DNA of 50,598 bases, from the NCBI RefSeq assembly GCF_007556685.1, contig NZ_VJON01000017.1:1-50598 (forward strand), given 5' to 3'. The position numbers and the translations under genes were made by a program. Under the pieces are notes generated by a model that ran no database searches, was not told the DNA's origin, and saw only the letters and a list, made by a program, of their open reading frames with translations. Origin of the DNA: Tepidimonas charontis (GTDB lineage: Bacteria > Pseudomonadota > Gammaproteobacteria > Burkholderiales > Burkholderiaceae_C). Shown here piece after piece: positions 17,927-28,500 of the stretch (position 1 is its first letter; each line of letters opens with the position of its first letter).

Positions 17927-18579
17927 ACCCCATGGACTACCCTGGCAATCTGTTCGTCGTCGCCGCGCCCAGCGGCACCGGCAAGTCGAGCCTGGTCAAA
18001 GCCTTGCTGGAAGTGGACGCGCGCATGGAATTGTCGGTGTCGCACACCACGCGTGCGCCGCGCGGACAGGAAGTGCATGGTCGCGAGTATTTTTTCGTCA
18101 GCGACGAAGAGTTCGACCGCATGATCGCGGCCGACGCCTTCGTCGAGTGGGCCGAGGTGCATGGCCGCCGCTATGGCACCTCGCGCAAGGCCATCGAGGA
18201 CAAGATCGCCGCTGGTGCCGACATCGTGCTCGAAATCGACTACCAGGGCGCGCTGCAGATCCGGCGCCAGTTTGCCAACGCGGTGCTGATCTTCATCCTG
18301 CCGCCGAGTTGGGACGAGCTGCGACGGCGCTTGCAACGGCGCGGCGAGGACAGCGCCGAGGTCATCGAGCTGCGACTGCGCAACGCCGCGCGTGAGATGG
18401 CGCACGTCGATCAATTCGACTACGTTATAATCAACGAAGTGTTCGAGCGCGCGCTGTTCGATCTGAAAACCATTACGCACTCGCAGCGCTTGCGCGTCGC
18501 GCCGCAGCGGCGCCAGCGCGCCGACGTTTTCTCGGCGCTGCGCATCGCGCCGCCGCCTGCACCCGCCACTCCGCTTTGA
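17923..18579 (+). CDS. gmk: guanylate kinase
   Basis: Phosphorylates GMP to GDP with ATP. The 218-residue protein has the P-loop PSGTGKSS at residues 16-23, the GMP-binding segment [21 protein letters not shown], and [12 protein letters not shown]. Length and motifs are normal, with a short Pro/Ala-rich C-terminal tail. Coupled to yicC by an ATGA overlap and followed 8 bp later by rpoZ; this order is widely conserved. GDP from this enzyme feeds the Rel/SpoT nucleotide pathway encoded next door. Confidence 0.97.
   Translation: MNPMDYPGNLFVVAAPSGTGKSSLVKALLEVDARMELSVSHTTRAPRGQEVHGREYFFVSDEEFDRMIAADAFVEWAEVHGRRYGTSRKAIEDKIAAGADIVLEIDYQGALQIRRQFANAVLIFILPPSWDELRRRLQRRGEDSAEVIELRLRNAAREMAHVDQFDYVIINEVFERALFDLKTITHSQRLRVAPQRRQRADVFSALRIAPPPAPATPL
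18426..18431 (+). promoter_or_regulatory. TATAAT box inside gmk
   Basis: A consensus TATAAT followed by C lies near the end of gmk, about 157 nt upstream of rpoZ, so it could give rpoZ its own transcript. The -35 position 17 bp upstream is poor, so it may be chance. Confidence 0.25.
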
Positions 18580-18587
18580 GGTTTGCC

Positions 18588-18791
18588 ATGGCCCGCATCA
18601 CCGTCGAGGATTGCCTGGAGAAGATTCCGAACCGCTTCCAGCTCGTGTTGGTGGCGACCTATCGCGCGCGCATGCTCAACCAAGGGCATGCACCGAAGAT
18701 CGAAAGCCGCAACAAGCCGGCGGTGACGGCCTTGCGTGAAGTGGCCGCAGGCCTGGTGGGCTTGGAAATGCTGCGCAAAGTGCCGGTCTGA
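18588..18791 (+). CDS. rpoZ: RNA polymerase omega subunit
   Basis: Small 67-residue subunit that helps assemble beta-prime and forms part of the first ppGpp-binding site of RNA polymerase. The sequence [26 protein letters not shown] and [14 protein letters not shown] is the omega signature. The ATG at 18588 is preferred over an upstream in-frame TTG because it matches the universal N-terminus. It lies between gmk and a strong terminator, with rel downstream. Confidence 0.97.
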   Translation: MARITVEDCLEKIPNRFQLVLVATYRARMLNQGHAPKIESRNKPAVTALREVAAGLVGLEMLRKVPV

Positions 18792-18813
18792 GCGCAGCGT
18801 CAGACCTTTATGC

Positions 18814-18841
18814 AAAAAAGCGCCCAAGGGGCGCTTTTTTG
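18814..18841 (+). terminator. rho-independent terminator after rpoZ
   Basis: A-run, stem GCGCCC / GGGCGC with loop AAG, then a run of six T. The A-run lets it also work on the minus strand. It ends the yicC-gmk-rpoZ transcript, so rel needs read-through or its own promoter. Confidence 0.92.
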
Positions 18842-18843
18842 TT

Positions 18844-18849
18844 TACATT
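18844..18849 (+). promoter_or_regulatory. -10-like box before rel
   Basis: TACATT directly follows the terminator and ends 6 nt before the chosen GTG start of rel. If used, transcription would begin at or next to the start codon. The -35 region falls in the terminator and is not consensus. Confidence 0.3.
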
Positions 18850-18855
18850 AGCGGG

Positions 18856-21153
18856 GTGAGTGTCGATACCGTCCCGCCCCTGGCTCCCAAGGCGTGCAGC
18901 AGCACACCGCAAGGGCCGTTGCCGGCGGCCGCCAACGGTGCGGCGGCCGCGAGCTTCTCTGCGCTCGAGTCCCGCCTGGGGTATCTGAACGCGCACGAGG
19001 TGGAGACGGTGCGCCAGGCGTACCGTTTTGCCGACGCGGCGCATCTGGGTCAACTGCGCAAAAACGGCGACCCCTACATCACCCATCCGATCGCGGTCGC
19101 GCAGATGTGCACCGAATGGAAGCTCGACGCCCAAGCCCTGTGCGCCGCGCTGCTGCACGATGTGCTGGAGGACTGCGGCGTCACCAAAGCGCAGCTGACC
19201 GAGCGCTTCGGCAGCGCGGTGGCCGAGCTGGTCGATGGCTTGACCAAGCTCGACAAACTGGCCTTCGACAGCCGCGAGGAAAGCCAGGCCGAGTCGTTTC
19301 GCAAAATGCTGCTGGCCATGGCGCGCGACGTGCGCGTCATCCTTATCAAGCTGGCCGACCGCATGCACAATATGCGCACCATGGGGGACATGCCGCGGCA
19401 CAAATGGAGCCGCATCGCGCGCGAAACGCTCGAGATCTACGCCCCGATCGCGCACCGGCTGGGCCTGAACAATTTTTACCGCGAATTACAGGACCTGGCC
19501 TTTCGCCACCTGCACCCGTGGCGCTATCAAGCGCTGTCCAAGGCCTTGGCGCGCTCGCGCGCGCGCCGCAAAGACCTGATCGCACGTGTGCAAGGTGAAA
19601 TCGAGGCCGCTTTCGCACACAGTGGACTGCAGGTGCGCATCACCGGCCGCGAAAAGACCCTGTACTCCATTTACCGCAAGATGGCGAGCAAGCACCTGTC
19701 GTTCGCACAGGTCACCGACATCTACGGCTTTCGCGTCATCGTCCCGCAGGTGCTCGACTGCTACACCGCGATGGGGGTGCTGCACCAGCTCTACAAGCCC
19801 CTGCCCGGGAAATTTCGCGACTACATCGCCATTCCCAAAATCAACGGCTACCAGTCGCTGCACACCACCCTGGTGGGTCCGTTTGGCACGCCGATCGAGT
19901 TTCAATTGCGCACCCCGTCGATGGACGTGGTCGCCGAGTCCGGCATCGCCGCGCACTGGCTCTACAAGAGCGGCGCCACCACTGACGCCTCGGCGCAGGC
20001 GCTCAATGTGCAGTGGCTGCAGTCGCTGCTCGATATCCAGCAAGAAACCAAGGATTCCGGCGAATTTTGGGACCACGTGCGCATCGATCTGTTCCCCGAC
20101 TCGGTGTACGTGTTCACGCCGAAAAGCAAGATCCTGGCCCTGCCACGCGGTGCCACCGCAGTGGACTTCGCGTATGCCATCCACAGCGACATCGGCCACC
20201 ACGCCATCGGCGCCACCGTCAACGGCGAGCAGGTGCCACTGCGCACCGAGCTGCACAATGGCGATGTGGTGGAAATCATCACGTCGCCGCACGCACGGCC
20301 CAACCCGGCCTGGCTGGGGTTCGTCAAGACGGGGCGTGCGCGCTCCAAAATCCGTCACTTCCTCAAGACCCTGGCGACGGAAGAGTCGCGCGCGCTGGGG
20401 CAGCGGCTGCTGCTGCAGGCCCTGCGCGGCGAGGGTATCGCCGCCCTGCCGGGCGACGACGAGGCCGGCCGCGCGGTGTGGGACAAGCTACTGCGCTTCA
20501 CCGGCAACCGCAGCCGCGAGGAGCTGCTCAGCGACATCGGGCTGGGGCGGCGCATCGCCGGCATGGTGGCCAAGAAGCTGGCGGCCCTGCTGGCCGAAGC
20601 CGGCACTCGCCCCGACGTGCTGCTGATCAGTCAGGCGCGCTTCGGTGCTCCGACCGAAGACCAACCCAGCCAAGGCGTGGTGACGCTGGACGGCAGCGAA
20701 GGCGCCTCCGTCGTCTATGCCTCGTGCTGCCGCCCCATCCCGGGTGACCGCATCGTCGGCTACCTGGGGCGCGGCGAAGGGCTGGCGGTACACACCGCCG
20801 ACTGCCCGGTGGTGCAGCGCTTGCTCCACCGTGACCGGGAACGCTTTTTGGAAGTCGAGTGGGCCGAAGAATTGACCCGTCCATTCGAATCGAGCGTTGC
20901 CGTCACGGTGATCAATGGCAAGGGGGTGCTGGCACGGGTGGCGGCGGCCATCGCCACCGCCGAAGCCGATATCACGCACATCCAGATGGGCGAAGAAGCC
21001 GCCCAAGCCACCACCGAGCTGCGCTTCACGGTCGCGGTGCGCGACCGCGTGCACCTGGCGCAGGTGCTGCGACAACTGCGCCGCACACCCTCCGTGGTGC
21101 GGGCGCAGCGCATCCGGCCAGCGCGCGCCAGCGCAGACGGCGGCAGCGCTTGA
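18856..21153 (+). CDS. bifunctional (p)ppGpp synthetase/hydrolase
   Basis: Makes and degrades the stringent alarmone. The 765-residue protein has, in order, the HD hydrolase domain with the metal set His77, His101-Asp102 and Glu105-Asp106 (ITHPIA, LLHDVLEDC), the synthetase domain (GREKTLYSIYRKM, KPLPGKFRDYIA, NGYQSLHTT), a TGS domain (VFTPKSKILALPRGATAVDFAYAIH), a zinc-finger/RIS region with ASCCRPIPGD, and a C-terminal ACT domain. An intact HD motif means it is SpoT/Rel-like, not the hydrolase-dead RelA. I chose GTG at 18856, just after the terminator; no ATG precedes the HD domain. No ribosome site is seen. Convergent with greB. Confidence 0.93.
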   Translation: MSVDTVPPLAPKACSSTPQGPLPAAANGAAAASFSALESRLGYLNAHEVETVRQAYRFADAAHLGQLRKNGDPYITHPIAVAQMCTEWKLDAQALCAALLHDVLEDCGVTKAQLTERFGSAVAELVDGLTKLDKLAFDSREESQAESFRKMLLAMARDVRVILIKLADRMHNMRTMGDMPRHKWSRIARETLEIYAPIAHRLGLNNFYRELQDLAFRHLHPWRYQALSKALARSRARRKDLIARVQGEIEAAFAHSGLQVRITGREKTLYSIYRKMASKHLSFAQVTDIYGFRVIVPQVLDCYTAMGVLHQLYKPLPGKFRDYIAIPKINGYQSLHTTLVGPFGTPIEFQLRTPSMDVVAESGIAAHWLYKSGATTDASAQALNVQWLQSLLDIQQETKDSGEFWDHVRIDLFPDSVYVFTPKSKILALPRGATAVDFAYAIHSDIGHHAIGATVNGEQVPLRTELHNGDVVEIITSPHARPNPAWLGFVKTGRARSKIRHFLKTLATEESRALGQRLLLQALRGEGIAALPGDDEAGRAVWDKLLRFTGNRSREELLSDIGLGRRIAGMVAKKLAALLAEAGTRPDVLLISQARFGAPTEDQPSQGVVTLDGSEGASVVYASCCRPIPGDRIVGYLGRGEGLAVHTADCPVVQRLLHRDRERFLEVEWAEELTRPFESSVAVTVINGKGVLARVAAAIATAEADITHIQMGEEAAQATTELRFTVAVRDRVHLAQVLRQLRRTPSVVRAQRIRPARASADGGSA

Positions 21154-21175
21154 CCAGCGTGGGCGGCGCGCTGCC

Positions 21176-21754
21176 TCAGCCGCCTGCCATCGCCCCTGGT
21201 GCCGGGTAGTGCACCGCCAAGATATCCAAGGTCTGCACGCCGGCTGGTGTAACCAAGCGCACCTCGTCGCCGACGCGCGCCTTCAGCAGCGCCTGCGCCA
21301 CCGGCGAAATCCAGCTGATCTGTCCGCGGCTGCTGTCGGCCTCGTCGATGCCGAGTATGGTCACCGTCTCTTCGCTGCCATCGGCGCGCGCGTAGGTCAC
21401 CGTGGCGCCGAAAAAAACCTGATCCTTGCCGTGGTGTACGCTGGGATCGACCACCTCGGCGCGTTCCAGCCGCTTGGTCAGGAAGCGGATACGGCGGTCG
21501 ATTTCACGCAGCCGCTTCTTGCCGTACAGATAGTCGCCGTTTTCCGAGCGGTCGCCATTGCTGGCGGCCCACGCCACCGTCTCGACCACGCGTGGCCGCT
21601 CCTCGTCGATGAGGTGCATCAGCTCGGCACGCAAGCGCGCGTACCCCGCCGGCGTCATGTAGTTCTTGGCGCCCACCGGCACCCGCTGCTGCGGCAGCTC
21701 GTCGTCTTCGTCGTCGGTGTCGCGTTCTTGGATGAAGGCCTTGCTCACGTGCAT
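21176..21754 (-). CDS. greB: transcription elongation factor GreB
   Basis: Stimulates transcript cleavage in backtracked RNA polymerase. The 192-residue protein has the N-terminal coiled coil with acidic tip (MTPAGYARLRAELMHL, NGDRSENGDYLYGKKRLREIDRRI) and the C-terminal FKBP-like domain (DQVFFGATVTYARADG, SPVAQALLKARVGDEV). A non-conserved acidic N-terminal piece (ERDTDDEDDELPQ) precedes the coiled coil. The YGKKRLREID wording is GreB rather than GreA. The ATG at 21752-21754 is the best start. It faces rel tail to tail across 22 bp and is divergent from recC. Confidence 0.93.
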   Translation of the reverse strand: MHVSKAFIQERDTDDEDDELPQQRVPVGAKNYMTPAGYARLRAELMHLIDEERPRVVETVAWAASNGDRSENGDYLYGKKRLREIDRRIRFLTKRLERAEVVDPSVHHGKDQVFFGATVTYARADGSEETVTILGIDEADSSRGQISWISPVAQALLKARVGDEVRLVTPAGVQTLDILAVHYPAPGAMAGG

Positions 21755-21862
21755 AGCATACCGCGCCGCACCGGCCAATGGCACGGGCCGATGTACCTCG
21801 GTGTGGGCGCGCCCATCGGCCGTCGTGCCGCGGGCCGCCCACAGGCCATCGGGCCGACACCG

Positions 21863-21868
21863 CATAAT
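21863..21868 (+). promoter_or_regulatory. -10-like box before recC
   Basis: CATAAT followed by C lies 7 nt before the ATG at 21876 and 22 nt before the ATG at 21891. No clear -35 hexamer. If used, the message would be leaderless or have a very short leader. Confidence 0.3.
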
Positions 21869-21875
21869 CGGCACC

Positions 21876-24800
21876 ATGCAGGGAACCGAGATGGCAGATG
21901 GCCAACGCCCCGGCCTGATGGTGGTGCACGGCCACCGGGCCGAGGCGCTGCTGGCGCTGGCGCTGACCTGGATACGGCGCTGGCCACAGCCGCCACTGGC
22001 GGCGGAAACCTGGATCGTGCCCTCGCAGGCCGTCGGCCTTTGGGTCAAGCAGACCCAAGCCCTCCAAGACGAAGGCATTGCAGCCGGGCTGGAAATGCTG
22101 CTGCCGGCGCAGTGGCTGTGGCGCGCCTACCGCAGTGTGTTGGGATCCGACGTGGTGGGCGAGTGCGCACCGCTGGACGAAGGACCGCTGACGTGGCGCC
22201 TGTGGCGCCTGTTGCCCACGCTCACCGACCCCGTCTATGCGCCGCTGCAGCGCTATTTGCGCGACGACCCGGACGGCCGGCGGCGCTACCAGCTGGCACG
22301 CCGACTGGCCGACCTCTACGACCAGTATCAGGTTTACCGCAGCGATTGGCTGCGCGACTGGGCAGGCGGCGCGCCGGTGCTGCGTGGCCCCGATGGTCGA
22401 CAGACGGCATTGGCGGCTGCCGACCGCTGGCAGGCCGCGCTGTGGCAGCGCGTGCTGGCCGACTGGAGCTCAGCCGCCCAACCCGTCCATGCGCAGGCCG
22501 AAGCACCCCCAACGCTGCCCAGCCGGATCGACATCCATGCGGCCTTCGTGCACGCCATGCGCACCGCCCAAACGGCGCCGCCGGGCTGGCCGCGACGCCT
22601 GACGGTCTTCGGGCTGGCTGCCCTGCCGCCCACCACCCTCGAGGCCTTGGCGCTGGCTGCACGCTGGACCCAGGTTTTGGTGTGCGTGCTCAACCCCTGT
22701 CGCGCCTACTGGGCCGACCTGATCCCTGAGCGGCTGTGGCTGGAACGCGCCGAGCGCCACTGGCGCGAGCGCGCGCAGCGCCTCGGCGCTGCGCGGATGG
22801 AAGCGTCACTGGGCGCCGAAGCACTTGGCCACCCACTGCTGGCCGCCTGGGGACGGCAGGGCCGTGACTTCATCGCCTGGCTGCAGCAATACGACGAGCG
22901 CCCGCTGCGCGATGCCTTCGATGCCGCGCTGCGTGCCCTGGGCCAGCGTATCGACCTGTTCGACTGCGATGATGACGGCCACCGCACCGGCGGCCCGACC
23001 ACCCTGCTGCGCCAGTTGCAAGACGACGTGCTACACAACCGCACCCTGGCCGAAACGCAAACCCAATGGGCGCCCGTGGATCCTGTACACGACGCTTCGC
23101 TGCGGTTTCACGTCTGCCACACCGCGCTGCGCGAGGTCGAGGTACTGCACGACCAGATCGTGGCGGCGCTGCACCGTGACCCGAGCTTGCACCCGCGCGA
23201 CATCGTGGTGATGGCGCCCGATGTCGGCGCCTATGCCCCCTTGATCCATGCCGTCTTCGGGCGCTTGGGTGCCGACGACCCGCGCTTCGTACCCTATGGT
23301 ATCGCCGACGCCGACGACGCTGCCAGCGCCCAGCGGCTGGCCTTGTTGCGCGACCTGCTGGACCTGCCGCGGCAGCGCCTCGGCGTCAACACCGTGCTCG
23401 ACTGGCTGCAGGTACCCGCGTTGGCGCGCCGCTTCGGGTTCGGGCCCGATGACTTGGCGCTGCTGCGGCGCTGGCTGGCCGACAGCGGCGTGCGCTGGGG
23501 GCTTGATGGCCAACATCGCTGTGCGCTCGGGGCCGCCGCCGCGACCGACGACACGCTGACCTGGACCGACGGCGTGCGCCGGCTGTGGCTGGGCATGGCG
23601 ATGGGGCCGCACGAGGCAGGGTGGCGCGACGCCCCGCCCACCCCCGGCGTCAGCCCGATGGCGGCGACGCTGATCGAGCGCCTGCAGGCCCTGCTGCAGA
23701 CCCTGCAGCGGCACCGTCAAGCCCTCAGCCATCCCGCGCCCGTCCGGGTCTGGGTTCAGCGCCTACACGGCCTGCTGGATGACTGCCTGTGCGCGGATGC
23801 GCAGGCCGATGCGGCCGAGTGGCACTGGCTGCAACGCCTGCGCCAAGCACTGGACGCCTGGGCGGCAGACGCACAGACGGCCGGCAGCGAGCCGATGCCA
23901 CTGGCCGCCGTGGCCGACGCCTGGCTGGCCCGCCTCGGCACAGCACGCGGCGCCGCGCAGGGGTATTGGCGCGGCGGCGTCACCATCGCCACCTTGCTGC
24001 CCATGCGCGCCGTCCCCTTTCGCCACGTCTACCTGCTGGGCATGCACGACGGCGCCTATCCGCGCCGCCCCACCACCGACGATTTCGACCTGATGGCGCG
24101 CCACCCGCGCGTGGGTGACCGACTGGCACGCCACGAAGACCTGTACCTCTTTTTGGAGGCGCTGCTGTCGGCGCGCGAGCATCTGTCCATCTCGTGGATC
24201 GGGCGCAGCGCGCACGATGGCAGCGCGCGCGCGCCATGCGTGCTGGTGGCGCAGCTGCGCGAACACGTCGCCGCTGGCTGGCGCCTGGCGCAGGCCGACG
24301 GGGCGGCGCTGCTGCGCGCCCTCACGTTCGAGCACCGCCTGCACCCCTTCGACCCCGCCTACTTTCCGCCGCGCCCTCATCCGCAGCAAGCGCCGCGCCA
24401 CGACCAGTGGACATTCAGCTACGCCCACGAATGGGCGCCGCGTCCCGCACCGTCCAGCCCTAGCGCGGCTACCCTCCCCCCCTGGCAGCCCGAGCAGCCG
24501 CAGTCGCTGTCGGCGCTACAGCGTTTTTTGCGCTACCCGGTGCGCACCCTGTACGAGCAGCGCCTGGACGTGCGCTGGTACGAGCACGACGAGACCCTGG
24601 AGGAGCGCGACCTCGCTGCCCCCGACGAACGGCAGCGTTGGCGCCTCAACGAGCAATGGCTGCGTGCCGTGGTGCGAGCGGCGCGCCGTGGCCAGCCGGT
24701 GGACGAGGCCCTGGCAGCCGCCCAACGCGTCTGGCGCCATGCGGCAGCCAGCGGACAGTGGCCGCTGGGCACTTGGGGTGAGGCGCAGGCCGGCGCGTGG

Positions 24801-25541
24801 GACGAATCCGCCCGGCTCGCCTGGCAGCGTGCTGCCGCTTACTGGCAGCAGCTCGATGGCCGCACCGCGCAGCGCGATCGGCTCGACTGGCGCTGCGACG
24901 ACCCGCGCATGCCGCTGCACGTGGCGGACCTGGTTGGCGAGGTGCGGCGCGACGCCGCTGGCCACCGCCACCGCTTGCTGTGGCAGGGGCACACACTGCT
25001 CGACGGTGAAGCCGGCGCTCAGGGGCAGCGGCCACCGTGGCGGCTCGACCAGGCGCTGTCGGCCTGGGTGACGCACCTGGCCCACCACCTGGCGGGCGGC
25101 CCGCTGTACACCTGGGTGCTGTCGCCCCGCGGCTGCGCCGTGCTGCAACCGCTGGAAACCCACACCGCGCAGGCAGCCTGGCAGGCGATCATCGACCTGT
25201 GGTGGCAGGGCATGCACCAGCCGATCCCATTTGAGCCGGCGTGCGCCCTGGCCTGGTTCGACCAGCAGCACAAGCGCAGCCGAAGCGCCGAAGCCGCCTG
25301 GGACGCCGCATGCGCGCGCTACGAGGGCAGCCCGCACCGGCCCGGGCGGCGCGACCGCGACGCCCTGCTGCGCCGCTGTTTTCCCAACTTTGCCGACCTG
25401 GCCGGCCCGCGTGCGCAGGCCGCCGACAGCGCACTGGGCCAATGGGCCGCAAGGCTCTACGGCCCCTTGTACGCTGCCCTCGGCTCGGCCTTGCCGCCGT
25501 CGGTGGCACTGACCGACATCGCCAACACCAGCGAGCCATGA
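21876..25541 (+). CDS. recC: exodeoxyribonuclease V subunit gamma (RecC)
   Basis: RecC splits the DNA duplex and recognises Chi within RecBCD. The 1221-residue protein starts MQGTEMADGQRPGLMVVHGHRAE; GLMVVHxNR is the usual RecC opening. Further RecC blocks are QWLWRAYRSVL, RYQLARRLADLYDQYQVYR, VFGLAALPPT, FHVCHTALREVEVLHDQI, RDIVVMAPDVGAYAPLI, RAVPFRHVYLLGMHDGAYPR and SLSALQRFLRYPVR. An ATG at 21891 with AGGGA upstream is an equally possible start. The stop overlaps recB as ATGA. Slightly longer than E. coli RecC (1122). Operon recC-recB-recD. Confidence 0.93.
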   Translation: MQGTEMADGQRPGLMVVHGHRAEALLALALTWIRRWPQPPLAAETWIVPSQAVGLWVKQTQALQDEGIAAGLEMLLPAQWLWRAYRSVLGSDVVGECAPLDEGPLTWRLWRLLPTLTDPVYAPLQRYLRDDPDGRRRYQLARRLADLYDQYQVYRSDWLRDWAGGAPVLRGPDGRQTALAAADRWQAALWQRVLADWSSAAQPVHAQAEAPPTLPSRIDIHAAFVHAMRTAQTAPPGWPRRLTVFGLAALPPTTLEALALAARWTQVLVCVLNPCRAYWADLIPERLWLERAERHWRERAQRLGAARMEASLGAEALGHPLLAAWGRQGRDFIAWLQQYDERPLRDAFDAALRALGQRIDLFDCDDDGHRTGGPTTLLRQLQDDVLHNRTLAETQTQWAPVDPVHDASLRFHVCHTALREVEVLHDQIVAALHRDPSLHPRDIVVMAPDVGAYAPLIHAVFGRLGADDPRFVPYGIADADDAASAQRLALLRDLLDLPRQRLGVNTVLDWLQVPALARRFGFGPDDLALLRRWLADSGVRWGLDGQHRCALGAAAATDDTLTWTDGVRRLWLGMAMGPHEAGWRDAPPTPGVSPMAATLIERLQALLQTLQRHRQALSHPAPVRVWVQRLHGLLDDCLCADAQADAAEWHWLQRLRQALDAWAADAQTAGSEPMPLAAVADAWLARLGTARGAAQGYWRGGVTIATLLPMRAVPFRHVYLLGMHDGAYPRRPTTDDFDLMARHPRVGDRLARHEDLYLFLEALLSAREHLSISWIGRSAHDGSARAPCVLVAQLREHVAAGWRLAQADGAALLRALTFEHRLHPFDPAYFPPRPHPQQAPRHDQWTFSYAHEWAPRPAPSSPSAATLPPWQPEQPQSLSALQRFLRYPVRTLYEQRLDVRWYEHDETLEERDLAAPDERQRWRLNEQWLRAVVRAARRGQPVDEALAAAQRVWRHAAASGQWPLGTWGEAQAGAWDESARLAWQRAAAYWQQLDGRTAQRDRLDWRCDDPRMPLHVADLVGEVRRDAAGHRHRLLWQGHTLLDGEAGAQGQRPPWRLDQALSAWVTHLAHHLAGGPLYTWVLSPRGCAVLQPLETHTAQAAWQAIIDLWWQGMHQPIPFEPACALAWFDQQHKRSRSAEAAWDAACARYEGSPHRPGRRDRDALLRRCFPNFADLAGPRAQAADSALGQWAARLYGPLYAALGSALPPSVALTDIANTSEP

Positions 25542-28500
25542 ACGATCTGTGCGTTACCAGCTTCCCCTTGCGCGGCAGCCAGCTCATCGAAGCCAGCGCC
25601 GGCGCCGGCAAAACCTGGACCATCGCCATGCTGTACGTGCGACTGGTGCTGGGGCCGCACCCGGGGGCGGATACCGCGCTGCCGCCGCTGCTGCCGCCCC
25701 AGATTCGGGTCGTCACCTTCACCGACGCCGCCACGCAAGAGCTCAAGCTGCGCATCGGCCAACGCTTGGCGCAAGCCGCCCATGTCTTTGCCGCCGACGC
25801 CAGCTGCACCACATGGCCGCCCGAGCTGCAAGCGCTGGCCGACTTGCGCGCGCTCTATCCCCCGCACACGTGGCCGCACCTGGCGCGGCGCCTGCGCTTG
25901 GCCGCCGACGGCATGGACGAAGCCGCCATCAGCACCCTGCACGGCTGGGCGCTGCGTACCCTGCGCGAGGCCGCGTTCGCCAGCGGCATGCCATTCACGC
26001 TTGAGCTGCTCACCGACACCCGCGCTCTGCAGGAGCAGGCCATCGACGACCTGTGGCGCGTGCACTACGCTGGGCTGCCGCCGGCCCTGGCCGCCAGTGT
26101 CGCTGCGGTGTGGCCCCACGCCGACGCGCTGGCGCAAGCGCTCACCCCCGTACTGCGCCACGCCGAGCGTTGGGCCGCCCAGTGGCCGGGCTTGGCCGGG
26201 CAGACACTGCCACAGGTGCTGCAGCAGGCCGAGCAGGCCCGCCAAACCGCGCTGGCACCCTGGAAGGCACGTGCGCGCACCAGCGCCGAGGCCGCGTTGG
26301 CCGTGCTCGACCAGCACGGCGCACCCAAGGCATTGGGCAAATCCGCCGACGTGCGGCGCTGGCTGCAAACCCTGCGCGATTGGGCCGACACCGACGACCA
26401 CCGACCGCCCGACCTGAAAACCGGCGCCCAGCGCTTCACCGCCGATTTTCGTGACCGCACGCCCGATCTGCCTGCCGCCTGGCGCGCTCTCGATCTGTGG
26501 GACACCGTGCCCGCCTTGGGGCAAGCCCTGGCCCACCTGCCCAGCCCACACGGGTGGCTCTTGCGGCACGCCGCAGTATGGGTCCAGCAGCGGCTGGATG
26601 CCCTGCTGGCCGAACGCGACGCCACCGACTACGACGGCCTGCTGCGGCGCCTGGCCGACGCGCTCGACGCCCCCGGTGGCGCTGAGCTGGCGCAGCGGCT
26701 GCGCACACAGCAGCCGGTCGCCCTCGTCGATGAATTCCAGGACACCGACCCGGTGCAGCTGCGCATCCTCGACCGCATCTACGGCCTGCACGGCACCGAC
26801 GCCGACCGCGCCTTGATCTTGATCGGGGACCCCAAACAAGCCATTTACGCCTTTCGCCAGGCCGACATCCACAGCTATTTGCAGGCGCGGCGCGCCTGCG
26901 CGGGACGGCTGTGGCGGCTGGGCACCAATTGGCGCTCCAGCGACGCCATGGTGCAGGCGGTCAACACCCTGTTCGGACTGGCCGAGGCCCGCCAGCCCAT
27001 GGGGGCGTTTCGCTTTCGCCACCATGCCGACAATCCGGTGCCGTTCGAGCCTGCGCGCGCCCAGGGGCGCAGCGAACGCTGGCAAGCCGGCCGCCATGCT
27101 GCGCCACTGCCGGCGCTGACGCTGGCACACGTACTGCCGACCGACGGCGCCTGCTGGAACCAGGAGCGCTTGCGCGCTGCCGTGGCCGCCGCGTGCGCCC
27201 AGACACTGACACGCTGGCTGACCGAGGCCGACGCCGACCGCCGTGGCTTCTACGACCCTGCCCACGATCAGTGGCAACCGCTGCGCCCAGGTGACATCAC
27301 CGTCCTCGTCAACACCCGCGACGAAGCCGCCGCCGTGCAAGCCGCGCTCGACGCATGCGGCGTGGCCAGCGTCTACCTGTCCGAGCGCGAATCGGTTTAC
27401 GCCAGTGACGAGGCCGCCACGCTGCAGCGCTGGCTGCACGCCTGCGTACACCCGCGCGACACCGGCGCGGTGCGCGCCGCGTTGGCCGACCCGTGTCTGA
27501 ACCTGAGCCCTGGCGAACTGCACGCCTGGGTACACGACGAGGTGCGCTGGGAAACGACGCTGGAGCGCTTCGAGCGCTACCATCGCTGGCTGCACGAGCG
27601 CGGCGTGCTGCCGGTGGTACGCGCTCTGCTGCACGACTTCGACGTGGCGCACCGCTTGTTGGATACCAGCGGCGCAGCGCACGACGGCCACCGCCGCCTG
27701 ACCAATCTGTTGCATCTGGCCGAGCTGCTGCAACAGGCCGCGGCCCGGCTCAGCGGGCCGCAAGCGCTGCTGCGTTACCTGCATCGGGCGCGCGCAGTCG
27801 CCACCGATGCCCCGCCCAGCACCGACGAGCTCAGCAACCCCCTGCTGCGCCTGGACGACGAACGGGAACGGGTGCGTGTGGTCACCGTTCACAAGTCCAA
27901 GGGACTCGAATACCCGGTGGTGTTCTATCCTTTTGCGATGGTAGCCCGGGTGATCGACAGCAAAAACGGCAAAGATCCGACCACACTGCTGTGGCACGAC
28001 GAGAATGGCGCCGCGCACGTGACCCTGAACGACGAAGGACCGCAATGGTGGACGGCGCTGGCCCGGGCCGACGAGGAGCGCTTGGCCGAAGAGCTGCGCC
28101 GGTTCTATGTGGCAGTGACGCGGGCGCGCCATGCCCTGTGGCTGGGCACGGCCGCCACCGACCGGCTGGGACGCAGCGCGCTGGGGTACCTGCTCGGCCT
28201 GCCGGACACAGCCGACGACGCTGCGCTGCAAGCAGCGCTGCAGGCCTTGGCCGCCCGGCGGCCGCGCGACATCGTCGTCGACACCATGGCCGACGGTGAG
28301 ACGACGCTGCGCTGGCGCCCGCCGACTGGTGCCGCGCGTGCCGCCACCGGCAGCGCCTGCTACGCCCCTCGACGCGAGCAAACCCGCTGGTGGACGGCCA
28401 GCTACAGTGCGCTGTTGGCCGAACCCGACGCGCCGGCTGCAGCCGCTGCCGGCGTCGCCCCGGTGCCTGCCGACGACCCCGAAGAAGCCCCGACCGACGC

